From NCBI RefSeq assembly GCF_003574835.2, contig NZ_CP063196.1:3534001-3598000 (forward strand): DNA of 64,000 nt, in the 5' to 3' direction. The DNA is from Thermobifida halotolerans (GTDB lineage Bacteria; Actinomycetota; Actinomycetes; Streptosporangiales; Streptosporangiaceae). The notes under the pieces were generated by a model that was given only the letters and a program-made list of their open reading frames with translations, searched no databases and had not been told where the DNA came from. Positions 7,410-15,848 of the stretch are shown here, piece after piece (the stretch's first letter is position 1; the number at the start of each line of letters is the position of its first letter). The position numbers and the translations under genes are program-made.

Positions 7410-8792
7410 CTACTCGGGCGAGCCCTGCATGAGGGAGCGGGCCGCCTCGGTGACGCTGCCCGACAGCGACGGGTAGACCGCGAAGGTGTGCGCGACATCG
7501 TCGACGGTGAGCCGCTGCTGCACCGCCAGGGAGACACCCAGGATCAGTTCGCTGGCGCGCGGCCCGACGATGACGCCGCCCAGCACGATGCCGGTGTGCT
7601 GGCGGCAGATCAGCTTGACGAAGCCGTCGCGGGTGCTGTGCATCTTGGCGCGCGGATTGGTGTCCAGCGGCAGCTTCACGATCCGGCCGTCGACCCGGCC
7701 GGACACCACGTCGTCCTCGGTGACACCGACCGCCGCCAGTTCGGGGTGGGTGAACACGGTGGAGGCGACGGTGGACAGCTTCAGCGGGGCGACCGCCTCG
7801 CCGAGAGCGTGCCACATCGCGATGCGGCCCTGCATGGCCGCCACCGAGGCGAGCATGTTGACGCCGGTGCAGTCCCCGGCCGCGTACACCCCGGGAGTGG
7901 AGGTCCGCGACACCCGGTCCACCTGGACGAACCCGCGCCCGTCCAACCGCACCCCGGCCTCCTCCAGGCCGAGGTTGGCGGTGTTGGGGATCATGCCGAC
8001 CGTCATGAGGCAGTGGCTGCCCTCGACCTCGCGGCCGTCGGCGAGCTTCACGAGCACGCCGCCGTCGGTGCGGGTCACCGACTCGGCCCGGGAGTTGCCC
8101 AGCACCGTCATGCCGCGGCGGGCGAAGACCTCCTCGAGCACGTGGGCGGCGTCGGCGTCCTGGGTGGGCATGACGCGGTCGCGGGAGGAGACCAGGGTCA
8201 CGTCGGAGCCGAGCGCCTGGTAGGCGTTGGCGAACTCGGCGCCGGTCACGCCCGAGCCGACCACGACGAGCCTCTCCGGAAGCTCGTTGAGGTCGTACAG
8301 ATGCCGCCAGGTGAGGATGCGCTCGCCGTCGGGGCGGGCGGTGGGCAGTTCGCGCGGGTGCGCCCCGGTGGCGACGAGCACCACGTCGGCGCGGATGCGC
8401 TGGTCGCCGACGGCGACGATGTGCGGGTCGACCAGCCGGGCCTCACCGGTGACGATCTCGACGCCCTCGGTCCGCAGCCGGGTGGCGGTGTCGACGGACT
8501 GGGCCTGCGCCAGCCGCTTGACCCGGGCGTTGACGGTTTTGAGCTCGACCCGGACGAGGTCCTTGTCCTCTGGTTCGTTGCCGACGATGATGCCCAGGTT
8601 CGCGGCCTCCTTGACGTAGGAGGTGCGCACCGAGGTGGCGATCAGTGTTTTGGAGGGCACGCAGTCGGTGAGCACGCACGCGCCGCCGATGCCGTCCCGC
8701 TCCACGACCGTGACATCGGCGCCCAGTTGGGCAGCGACGAGGGCCGCTTCGTATCCTCCGGGTCCACCTCCGATGATGACGACCTTCGTCAC
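7410..8792 (-). CDS. lpdA: NAD(P)H-quinone dehydrogenase, LpdA type (dihydrolipoamide dehydrogenase-like flavoprotein)
   Basis: 460 residues from GTG 8792, with GAAGGAG about 10 bases upstream. The N-terminal FAD site is VVIIGGGPGGYEAALVAAQLG, followed by GGACVLTDCVPSK with a CxxxxC pair. The NAD(P)-binding segment VVVGSGVTGAEFA lies near residue 175 and the second FAD motif YAAGDCTG near 306. The C-terminal part lacks the catalytic His-Glu pair of true lipoamide dehydrogenases (AVYPSLSGSVTEAAR stands where HxHPTxSE is expected). That loss defines the actinobacterial LpdA quinone-reductase branch. No pyruvate or oxoglutarate dehydrogenase genes are adjacent. It shares the terminator at 7351-7384 with the convergent gene. 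Confidence 0.88.
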   Translation of the reverse strand: MTKVVIIGGGPGGYEAALVAAQLGADVTVVERDGIGGACVLTDCVPSKTLIATSVRTSYVKEAANLGIIVGNEPEDKDLVRVELKTVNARVKRLAQAQSVDTATRLRTEGVEIVTGEARLVDPHIVAVGDQRIRADVVLVATGAHPRELPTARPDGERILTWRHLYDLNELPERLVVVGSGVTGAEFANAYQALGSDVTLVSSRDRVMPTQDADAAHVLEEVFARRGMTVLGNSRAESVTRTDGGVLVKLADGREVEGSHCLMTVGMIPNTANLGLEEAGVRLDGRGFVQVDRVSRTSTPGVYAAGDCTGVNMLASVAAMQGRIAMWHALGEAVAPLKLSTVASTVFTHPELAAVGVTEDDVVSGRVDGRIVKLPLDTNPRAKMHSTRDGFVKLICRQHTGIVLGGVIVGPRASELILGVSLAVQQRLTVDDVAHTFAVYPSLSGSVTEAARSLMQGSPE

Positions 8793-8956
8793 GTTCCATC
8801 CACTCCTTCGTCCTTCGGCCGCGAGGTCCGCTGTGGTGGACACACCCCGGCCGGGTGGGCCGCGGGCGCCGGTGTTGCCTACTGTTCGGTGTCTCCATTG
8901 TCGCGCATACCGGAGGGCGGCGGTTTGGGCGGCGCGGGAGCCGCGGAGGCCGTAGC

Positions 8957-9415
8957 ATGGCCCGCGTGCCCCTATACGCCGCATACGCCAACAATCTCGA
9001 TCCGGACCAGATGGCCGAGTGCGCGCCGCACTCACCGCTGTGGAACACCGGTTGGCTGCAGGGCTGGCGGCTGACCTTCGGCGGTGGCAGCGCCCAGGGC
9101 GACGGCGCGCTGGCCACCGTGGTGGAGGATCCCGAATCCAGTGTGTTCGTGGCCCTCTACGACGTGGCCGACTGGGACCTGCCGACCCTGGACGGCTGGG
9201 AGGGCGGTGACATCGGCGTCTACTCCCGGATCAAGGTCCGGGTCACCACCCTGCTGGACGGGGAGGTCACCGCGTGGACCCACGTCCTCAACGACTACGA
9301 GGGCGGACTGCCCACCGCGCGGTACCTGGAGATGCTCGCCTCCGCGGCGGAGAAGGCCGGAGCCCCCGCCGACTACGTGGTCGACCTGCGTTCCCGCCCC
9401 TGCGATCCGGGGTGA
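8957..9415 (+). CDS. Gamma-glutamylcyclotransferase-like protein
   Basis: 152 residues starting MARVPLYAAYANNLDPDQMA. The YAANLDP N-terminus corresponds to the YGSNL motif of the family, and the family's catalytic glutamate fits the DLPTLDGWEGGDIGVYSRI segment (about residues 73-91). Such enzymes release 5-oxoproline from gamma-glutamyl amino acids or glutathione-like peptides. Compact single-domain length is normal. It is transcribed divergently from the LpdA gene. The true substrate in an actinobacterium, which makes mycothiol rather than glutathione, is not evident. Confidence 0.8.
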   Translation: MARVPLYAAYANNLDPDQMAECAPHSPLWNTGWLQGWRLTFGGGSAQGDGALATVVEDPESSVFVALYDVADWDLPTLDGWEGGDIGVYSRIKVRVTTLLDGEVTAWTHVLNDYEGGLPTARYLEMLASAAEKAGAPADYVVDLRSRPCDPG

Positions 9416-9445
9416 TCCGCACCGGGCCGAAGGGAGCTCCCCCGG

Positions 9446-9494
9446 AGGAGAGGCCCGCGTCCGGCGCGCAAGCGCGCGGACGCGGGCCTCTCCT
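9446..9494 (+). terminator. Long hairpin terminator after the cyclotransferase gene
   Basis: Inverted repeat of about 24 bp per arm (GAGGAGAGGCCCGCGTCCG with its complement, plus an inner GCGCGC stem) with a 2-base loop and a single-base bulge, 31 bp after the stop codon. Confidence 0.75.
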
Positions 9495-9727
9495 CCGACA
9501 GGCGTGGGGCCCGAACCCGCCGTACCGGCACCGGACGCGGCGTGGCGAACACCATCCCAGGGGCCTGGGACGGACCGCGCCGGTGCCGTCGCTGACGGTT
9601 CGTGACGCTGTGCACGCCCGGCGCTGATCCGCGCGATCCGCGCCGGGCCGTGCTCACCGCTTTCGGGTGACCCGCGTTTCACCCGGGGGCGTCGGGCCGT
9701 GGTCCGCGCTCCACAACCCGTTTCCCT

Positions 9728-9746
9728 TTAGGCATGCCTAACCTAA
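9728..9746. promoter_or_regulatory. Candidate IdeR/DtxR-type iron box with no obvious target gene
   Basis: TTAGGCATGCCTAACCTAA matches the classic 19-bp iron-box palindrome TTAGGTTAGGCTAACCTAA at 15 positions, with both outer half-sites TTAGG and CCTAA intact. It lies in the 365-bp gap between two convergent genes (ends 9415 and 9781), so neither neighbour is downstream of it in the normal way. The rest of the gap shows nothing else I can support. Confidence 0.5.
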
Positions 9747-9780
9747 TCTGTGGGGCGGGTCGGGGTCAAGGAGACAGAGG

Positions 9781-10356
9781 TCATATCAGCAGCAGCGCTC
9801 CCGCGAACAGCACCACCGGAACGGCCAGCGCCGCCACCGCGTCGGGGGCCCACACCACCGTCGGCCCCGCGGCGCCCTCCCGCGCCCCGCCCGCGGAGCG
9901 CGCCCTGCGCCGCTCCGCCTCGCCGCGCAGGATCCAGGCCACCCGCTCCGTGGGGCGCATCTCGCGCGGATCGTCCCGGTCCTCCCCGAACCCGCCGGCC
10001 CGCCGCAGGTTCTCCCGCACCTCGGACCGCTTGCCCTCCCGCAGCGGCCAGGACCGAAACACCTGGTCACCGGCGTGCACCCGCAGCACGTCGGTCACAT
10101 CGGCCCAGGTGAAAGCGGTCCAGGGCACGAAGACCTCGCGCAGCGGGTTGACCAGACGCACCCCCTCCTCGGTCGCCACGACCTTGGGGCGCACCGCCAG
10201 CACGTACGCGGCTCCCACCGTGATCAGCAGCACCGCGCCGGAGACCACGGCCCGCATGTCGGTGCCCCGCACCACCAGGTCGACGAGCAGCAGCACCGAG
10301 ACCGCCATCCAGGCCCACCCCATGACGTGGGAGACGGGTCGCCGGAAGGTCGTCAC
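9781..10356 (-). CDS. PH-domain membrane protein
   Basis: 191 residues. GTG 10356 overlaps the stop of the adenosine deaminase gene (GTGA), which argues for translational coupling and against the longer frame that starts at 10467. Two N-terminal membrane helices (about residues 8-30 and 36-55) are followed by a PH-like beta-rich segment ([23 protein letters not shown]-x-x-V-x-D-V). A charged Arg-rich linker then leads to a final hydrophobic segment ending LFAGALLLI. This resembles the small bacterial PH-domain membrane proteins common in actinobacteria, whose role is unknown. Confidence 0.75.
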   Translation of the reverse strand: MTTFRRPVSHVMGWAWMAVSVLLLVDLVVRGTDMRAVVSGAVLLITVGAAYVLAVRPKVVATEEGVRLVNPLREVFVPWTAFTWADVTDVLRVHAGDQVFRSWPLREGKRSEVRENLRRAGGFGEDRDDPREMRPTERVAWILRGEAERRRARSAGGAREGAAGPTVVWAPDAVAALAVPVVLFAGALLLI

Positions 10357-11459
10357 CGCACGGCCCACTTGAGCTGGGCGAACCCGGGCTTGATCCGGCC
10401 GTTGATGAGCGCCAGCCTCTCGTCGAACGGCAGGAAAGCCGATTTCATCGCGTTCACGGTGAACCACTCCAGATCGTCCCAGTCGTAGCCGAACGCGTCC
10501 ACCAGCGCGGCCAACTCGTCAGACAGCGTAACGCCACCCAACAACCGGTTGTCGGTGTTGACCGTCACCCGGAACCGCAGCCGGCGCAGCAGTCCGATCG
10601 GGTGCGTCGCGATGGAGTCGGCCGCCCCCGTCTGCACGTTCGAACTGGGGCACATCTCCAGCGGGATGCGCTTGTCCCGCACGTAGGCGGCGAGCCTTCC
10701 CAGCCTCGCCCCGTCCGCGTCCCGTGCGTCGTCCACCGTGATGTCGTCCACGATGCGCACGCCGTGGCCGAGCCGGTCCGCGCCGCACCACTGCAGCGCC
10801 TCCCAGATCGACGGCAGGCCGAACGCCTCCCCCGCGTGAATCGTGAAGTGCGCGTTCTCCCGCCGCAGGTACTCGAAGGCGTCCAGGTGCCGGGTCGGCG
10901 GATACCCCGCCTCGGCTCCGGCGATGTCGAAGCCGACCACTCCCTCGTCCCGGTAGCGCACGGCGAGTTCGGCGATCTCCCGGGACCGCGCCGCGTGCCG
11001 CATCGCGGTCAGCAGCGTGCCCACCCGGATCGGCGTGCCGCGTTCGGCGGCCCGGCGGCATCCCGCCGCGAAACCGGCCTGGACCGCCTCGACGACCTCC
11101 TCCAGGCGCAGCCCCTCCGTCAGGTGCTGCTCCGGGGCGTAGCGGACCTCCGCGTAGACGACGCCGTCGGCGGCCAGGTCCTCGGCGCACTCGGCGGCGA
11201 CCCGCTCCAGCGCCCCACGGGTCTGCATGACCCCGACCGTGTGCCGGAACGTCTCCAGGTAGCGGTCGAGCGAACCGGAGTCGGCCGCGGAGGTGAACCA
11301 GGCGCCCAACGTCGCCGGGTCGGCGGCGGGCAGCCCGGTGTAGCCGACGGTGTCGGCGAGTTCGATGATCGTCTCCGGCCGCAGCCCGCCGTCGAGGTGG
11401 TCGTGCAGCAGTACCTTCGGCGCGCGGCGGATCTGCTCCGGGGTCGGTTTACGGCTCAT
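10353..11459 (-). CDS. add: Adenosine deaminase
   Basis: 368 residues, normal length. It converts adenosine or deoxyadenosine to inosine in purine salvage. All metal and catalytic motifs are present: HDHLDGG (zinc His pair), [10 protein letters not shown] (His and catalytic Glu), DRLGHGVRI, and NTDNRLLGG near the C-terminus. It is followed with a 4-bp overlap by the PH-domain gene. It complements the purine genes elsewhere in the window (purHN, guaB, guaA, nucleoside hydrolase). Confidence 0.96.
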   Translation of the reverse strand: MSRKPTPEQIRRAPKVLLHDHLDGGLRPETIIELADTVGYTGLPAADPATLGAWFTSAADSGSLDRYLETFRHTVGVMQTRGALERVAAECAEDLAADGVVYAEVRYAPEQHLTEGLRLEEVVEAVQAGFAAGCRRAAERGTPIRVGTLLTAMRHAARSREIAELAVRYRDEGVVGFDIAGAEAGYPPTRHLDAFEYLRRENAHFTIHAGEAFGLPSIWEALQWCGADRLGHGVRIVDDITVDDARDADGARLGRLAAYVRDKRIPLEMCPSSNVQTGAADSIATHPIGLLRRLRFRVTVNTDNRLLGGVTLSDELAALVDAFGYDWDDLEWFTVNAMKSAFLPFDERLALINGRIKPGFAQLKWAVR

Positions 11460-11519
11460 GCAGCCAGCATGCCACCCGGCCCCGCCCGCCGACGCGCGGG
11501 CGCGGTGAGGCGCCGCCGC

Positions 11520-12797
11520 TCAGACCGACTCCTCCACCTGACCGTCGAGGCCGGGACGGCGGTCCACCCGCAGCGAGGCCAGCGCGGCGGCGGCCAGGAG
11601 CCGCACGCCCACGCCGATCGCGCTCTCGTCGACGTCGAAGGTGCCGCGGTGCAGGTCGAGCATGGGCCGGTCGGCCCCGGAGGACCAGTGCGTGCCCAGA
11701 CGCGCGTACGCGCCCGGAGTGCTCTCCAGGTACCAGGCGAAGTCCTCGCCGCCGAGGCTCTGCGGGGTGGCCGCCACCGCCTGCGCCCCCAGCACCTGGA
11801 CGCAGGCCTCCCGGAGGATCTCGACGCTTCCCGGTTCGTTCACGGTCGGCGGCACGCCCCGGCGGTAGTTCAGCTCGGCCCGCACCCCGTAGGCCGCGGC
11901 GACCGACTCCATCAACTCCTTGACCAGGTCGGGAGCGGAGTGCCAGGCCTCGTCGTCCAGGCAGCGCACCGTCCCCTCCAGGACCCCGTCGTCGGGGATG
12001 GCGTTGGGGGCCGACCCCGCGCTGATCCGCCCCCACACCAGGCTGAGCCCGGCGCGCGGGTCCACCCGCCGCGACAGCGCGGCGGGCAGCTCGGTGACGA
12101 TCTTGCCCAGCGCGTACACCAGGTCGGCGGTCAGGTGCGGACGGGCGGTGTGGCCTCCGGGCCCCGACAGACGCACCAGTAGCTGGTCGCAGGCCGCGGT
12201 GATCGGCCCGGACCGCAGCCCCACCTGCCCCACGGGCAGCCGCGGGTCGCAGTGCAGGGCGAAGATGCGGTCCACGCCGTCGACCCCGCCCGCGTTGATG
12301 ACCTCGCGCGCCCCGCCCGGCATCTCCTCGGCGGGCTGGAAGACCAGCCGGACCCGACCGGGCAGCGCGCCGGCCCGTTCCTGCTGGGCCAGGAACAGGC
12401 CCACGGCCAGCACGACGGTGGTGTGCACGTCGTGCCCGCAGGCGTGCGCGACGCCCGGCACCGTGGAGCAGTAGGGAACGTTCTTCTCGTCGTTGAGGGG
12501 CAGCGCGTCGATGTCGGCGCGCAACGCCACCACGGGGCCGTCGCCCGCGCCGATGTCGCAGATCAGCCCGGTTCCCTGGGGCAGACGCAGCGGTTTGAGT
12601 CCGGCTTCGGTCAGCCGCTCCTCGACGCGCTGCGTCGTCCGGTGCTCGGCGAAGGCGAGTTCGGGGTGCCGGTGAAGGTCACGGCGGAACTCGATGAACT
12701 CCCGCTCCCGGCGCGCCAGGAATACGGCCAACTGCTCCCGCAGGTCACGCCCCTGCATGCGAGGGACCCCCATTTCTCGACGGATCTGTTCGACCAT
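11520..12797 (-). CDS. M20-family amidohydrolase/peptidase
   Basis: 425 residues from ATG 12797 (MVEQIRREMGVPRMQG). Metal-binding motifs are RRDLHRHPELAF, HACGHDVHTT, FQPAEEMPGGA and SLGGEDFA, typical of the AmhX/HipO/AbgB-like M20D group that hydrolyses N-acyl amino acids or similar amides. It overlaps the upstream ligase gene by 53 bp; later in-frame ATGs at 12773 and 12758 are possible starts and would reduce the overlap. The tight overlap implies co-transcription with the ligase. Substrate not deducible. Confidence 0.88.
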   Translation of the reverse strand: MVEQIRREMGVPRMQGRDLREQLAVFLARREREFIEFRRDLHRHPELAFAEHRTTQRVEERLTEAGLKPLRLPQGTGLICDIGAGDGPVVALRADIDALPLNDEKNVPYCSTVPGVAHACGHDVHTTVVLAVGLFLAQQERAGALPGRVRLVFQPAEEMPGGAREVINAGGVDGVDRIFALHCDPRLPVGQVGLRSGPITAACDQLLVRLSGPGGHTARPHLTADLVYALGKIVTELPAALSRRVDPRAGLSLVWGRISAGSAPNAIPDDGVLEGTVRCLDDEAWHSAPDLVKELMESVAAAYGVRAELNYRRGVPPTVNEPGSVEILREACVQVLGAQAVAATPQSLGGEDFAWYLESTPGAYARLGTHWSSGADRPMLDLHRGTFDVDESAIGVGVRLLAAAALASLRVDRRPGLDGQVEESV

Positions 12798-13944
12798 GGT
12801 CCGCTCCGACCGCGGGCGCTCCGGCCCGGAACTCCACGGCCAGCGCGTCGACCACGTCGTTGAGTGTGCCTCCCTGCCTGACGATGGCCCGCTGCCGCTC
12901 GTAGGAGGCTCCGTGGTGGAGGATCTCGGCGACGACGTCGAGGTCCTCCGCGCAGCCGAGGCGCTCCGCCACCGGCCGCAGTTCGTGCAGCAGTTCGTAC
13001 AGGTCGTCGCGCAGGGAGACGGTGCTCCCGCGCTCATCGGTGATGATGTGGGTGTCCAGCCCGTAGCGGGTGGCCCGCCACTTGTTGTCGCTGACCACCC
13101 AGCTCGACGGGCTCGGCAGCCGGTAGCCCCGGTCGAGTTGCTGCTCGAACAGTTGCACCAGGCTCTGCGACAGCGCCGCGGCCATCCCGACCTCGCGCAC
13201 GGTGGGAATCCCGTCGAACATCCGGATCTCGACCGTGCCGAACTCCGGGTGCGGGCGGATGTCCCACCACACCTCCTTGATGCTGGAGATGGTGCCCGCG
13301 CGCAGCAGGGTGTCCATGTACTCCTCGAAGGCGCCCCAGTGCGCCAGCCGCGGGGGCGGCCCCGACGTGGGCAGCGCACCGAAGACGATGGAGCGGCTGG
13401 AGGCCAGGCCCGTGTCGTGGCCGCTCCAGAAGGGGCTGGAGGCGGTCAGCGCGAGGAAGTGCGGCAGGTAGTTGGAGAGCGCGTTCACGATCGGGATGAC
13501 CTTGTCCTGGTCGGTCACCCCGACGTGGACGTGGACGCCGAAGGTGAGGATGCGCCGCGCCAGCCACTGCATCTGCTCGACGAGTTCGCCGTAGCGCTGC
13601 AGCGGCGCGAACGCCTGGTCGCGCCAGTCGTCCAGCGGGTGGGTGCCCGCGCAGGCCAGATCCATCGACCGCCGGTCCGCGGCCTCGGCGAGCCGCGCGA
13701 CGGTGCCGGAGAGGTCCTCCCGCGCCTCCTCCACGGTCTCGCAGATGCCCGTGACCACCTCGACCGTGCTCTGCATGAGCTCGTGCCGCAGCGGGGGGTT
13801 GTCCCCGGTCTCGCTCAGGTCGGGCAGCTCCCCGAGCACCTGCTGCGCCTCCTGGCGCAGGTGCCGGCTGTCCCGGTCCACCAGTTGCAGTTCCCACTCA
13901 ACCCCGAGGGTGGCCCGCTTCGAGGAGTTGAATTGGATGGTCAT
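12745..13944 (-). CDS. Carboxylate-amine ligase, YbdK/GCS2 glutamate-cysteine ligase family
   Basis: 399 residues from ATG 13944, with GGAGGG 5-6 bases upstream. The N-terminal TLGVEWELQLVD motif is the hallmark of the family. FGVHVHVGV, SSPFWSGHDTG, WWDIRPHPEFGTVEIRMFD and the DNKWRATRYGLD segment follow in the expected order. Members ligate glutamate to cysteine or another amine with ATP. In actinobacteria they are often annotated as YbdK-type, and their physiological product is unsettled. The overlapping amidohydrolase downstream may act on the same amide. Confidence 0.9.
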   Translation of the reverse strand: MTIQFNSSKRATLGVEWELQLVDRDSRHLRQEAQQVLGELPDLSETGDNPPLRHELMQSTVEVVTGICETVEEAREDLSGTVARLAEAADRRSMDLACAGTHPLDDWRDQAFAPLQRYGELVEQMQWLARRILTFGVHVHVGVTDQDKVIPIVNALSNYLPHFLALTASSPFWSGHDTGLASSRSIVFGALPTSGPPPRLAHWGAFEEYMDTLLRAGTISSIKEVWWDIRPHPEFGTVEIRMFDGIPTVREVGMAAALSQSLVQLFEQQLDRGYRLPSPSSWVVSDNKWRATRYGLDTHIITDERGSTVSLRDDLYELLHELRPVAERLGCAEDLDVVAEILHHGASYERQRAIVRQGGTLNDVVDALAVEFRAGAPAVGADHGRTDPSRNGGPSHAGA

Positions 13945-14558
13945 GTCCGCCCTCCGCGCTCTCCGACCGGGGAGCGCCCCGGCCGCCGCGCACGCCGGAC
14001 ACCGGGACCGGTGTCGTGGGTGCACCGCATGGCCGTTCCGCTCCCTGTTGATCTTCGACGCACGTGGCGGCGGACCGCGAGACACCGGATGACGGGATCG
14101 GCGAAGCACCGATCCCTCCTGTCGAGGAACGCAGAGATCTCACCGGACTCGCGGTAAAGCGGCGAAACGTGTTCTCCGGCCGTGCCGCCCCGTCTGTTCG
14201 GGTCGCCGTCTCCGGGCCGGTCCGGTCGGGACGCGGGCTGCGGTGACGGACGTCGGGTGCGGCCGGTCGATTCCGAGAACCGCAACGCGTCGCCACCTAC
14301 CACGCTACCGAAGGAACACGGAAACGGCCCCGAAGTGACCAACACGTAATGCCTCCGTCACACTCCAGCGGAGTTCCGCCACACGCGTCATTGCGTCCCT
14401 ACCCAGCGAATGGCGCATATCCCCCCACCGAGGAGGGTCGCGCGTCCGCCCGTACAGTGGGAGCGGCACGGCACCGCCCGCGGCCTCCGCGGCGACCTGC
14501 GTTCCCACGGCCGCCTCGGCGCGGTCCCGGCGCCGGGTTCCCCGAAAGGAAGGACATC
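13945..14558. other. Long divergent intergenic region
   Basis: About 610 bp between the minus-strand ligase gene and the plus-strand kinase-like gene. Reading frames exist but have no protein-like character, start sites with ribosome binding sites or recognisable motifs. It presumably carries both promoters; I see no clear repeat or RNA gene in it. Confidence 0.4.
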
Positions 14559-15740
14559 GTGAGGCTGTTCGGGTTCGGCCGCAGGGAGCCGACGGTCGAC
14601 GACGGGGCCGTCGCGGCGTCACGGGCCGCGGACCGCGCGGAGGCGGCCTTCCGCTCCGCCTACGGCACGGCGCCGACCGGGGTGTGGTGGGCGCCCGCCA
14701 CGCTTGCGCTGTGCGGCGACCACTTCGGCGGCGGCGACACGCGGGTTCTGTCGGTGGCCCTGCCCTGGGGGGCCGGGGTGGCGCTCGCTCCCGCCGACGA
14801 CACGGCCGTGGAGGTCCGCTCCACCCGCTCCCCCTCCCGCCCGGTGCGCCTCCCCGGCCGCCACCCGCGCCGCGTGCCCGGGTGGGCCGCCGCCGTCCTG
14901 GCGGCTCTGGCCGTGTCGGGCGGCGCGGTCCCGGGTCTGCGCGTCATGGTCGACCTCGGTCCCTTCGACGCCGCGCCGCACGCCACGGTCGCCTGCGCGG
15001 TGCTGCTGGCCGCCACCGAGATCCACCGGGGCGCGGACGCCGCCGCGGACCGCGCGGTCCTGGCCCGCACCGCGCGGAAGGTCCTGGCCGACCACATCGC
15101 CTCCGACACCGCCGACGCGGTCCCCGAGACCGCGCTGCGCGCAACGGCCGACCACGCGTTCCTGCTGGACCGGCGCACCGGACGGGGCCGTCCGCTGCCG
15201 CTGCCGCTGGGGGAGGCGGGACTGCGGCTGCTCGTCGTCGACGCCGGGACCGCGGTTCCGGGGCGTCTGGCGGCCGAACGGCGCGCCGAGTGCGCCCGCG
15301 CCGCCGCGGCGCTGGGCGTGTCCGCCCTGCGTGACGTGGCCGATCTGGCCGGGGCGCTGGCCGCGCTGGACGACGCGACGCTGCGGCTGCGGGTGCGGCA
15401 CGCCGTCGCCGAGACGCACCGGGTGAACGCGGTGGCCGGGCTGCTGCACTCGGGAGCGGCCGAGGAGATCGGGCCGGCCCTCAGCGCCTCGCACCTGTCC
15501 CTGCGGGACGCCTTCGCCACCGTGTGCCCCCGGCTCGACACCGCGGCCGACACGGCCGTGCGCCGGGGCGCCCGGGGCGCCCGGATGACCGGCTCCGGTC
15601 GCCGCGCCGTCGCCCTCGTTCCCGACGGGCGCGTGGCGGCGGTGCGCGCGGGCATCGACGCGGCTTTCGCGGCACGTCGCTGGCCCGCCCCGCGCTCGGG
15701 GGCCGCCGCCCCCGCCGGGGGCGCTCGCAGACTCCGCTGA
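14559..15740 (+). CDS. Galactokinase-like GHMP protein with degenerate ATP loop
   Basis: 393 residues from GTG 14559, preceded by AAAGGAAGG. The order of segments follows galactokinase: WWAPATLALCGDHFGGGDTRVL stands where RVNLIGEHTDYNGG is expected, SHLSLRDAFATVCPRLD matches the conserved S-H-x-S-L-R-x-x-x-x-V-S-x-P-E-L-D region, and MTGSGRRAVALV matches MTGGGFGGC. The P-loop region GLSSSAA is replaced by GPFDAAPHATVACAVL. Phosphate-binding residues appear lost, so this may be a non-catalytic relative or have changed substrate. It stands alone, not in a gal operon, and precedes the LCP gene by 108 bp. Confidence 0.75.
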   Translation: MRLFGFGRREPTVDDGAVAASRAADRAEAAFRSAYGTAPTGVWWAPATLALCGDHFGGGDTRVLSVALPWGAGVALAPADDTAVEVRSTRSPSRPVRLPGRHPRRVPGWAAAVLAALAVSGGAVPGLRVMVDLGPFDAAPHATVACAVLLAATEIHRGADAAADRAVLARTARKVLADHIASDTADAVPETALRATADHAFLLDRRTGRGRPLPLPLGEAGLRLLVVDAGTAVPGRLAAERRAECARAAAALGVSALRDVADLAGALAALDDATLRLRVRHAVAETHRVNAVAGLLHSGAAEEIGPALSASHLSLRDAFATVCPRLDTAADTAVRRGARGARMTGSGRRAVALVPDGRVAAVRAGIDAAFAARRWPAPRSGAAAPAGGARRLR

Positions 15741-15848
15741 CCGGGGCGGGGAAACGTCGGCGACAGTCCGAACCCACATAGCATGTGGCACGTCCAAAGA
15801 GGACGTAAAACCAGGCGGACCGCCGCGAACGAAGAGGCGATCGACACG

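Noticed and set aside
5593-7815. A 740-codon minus-strand open frame
   Set aside because: It is antisense to the Met/Gly-tail membrane protein and runs into the LpdA gene; no domain or start signal.
9734-10372. A plus-strand frame beginning inside the iron box as the gene it controls
   Set aside because: It is antisense to the PH-domain gene over nearly its full length and its sequence is Ser/Thr/Arg-rich shadow.
13941-14345. A 134-codon minus-strand frame ahead of the YbdK-type ligase
   Set aside because: No ribosome binding site, no motif and composition like random G+C-rich sequence; treated as intergenic.
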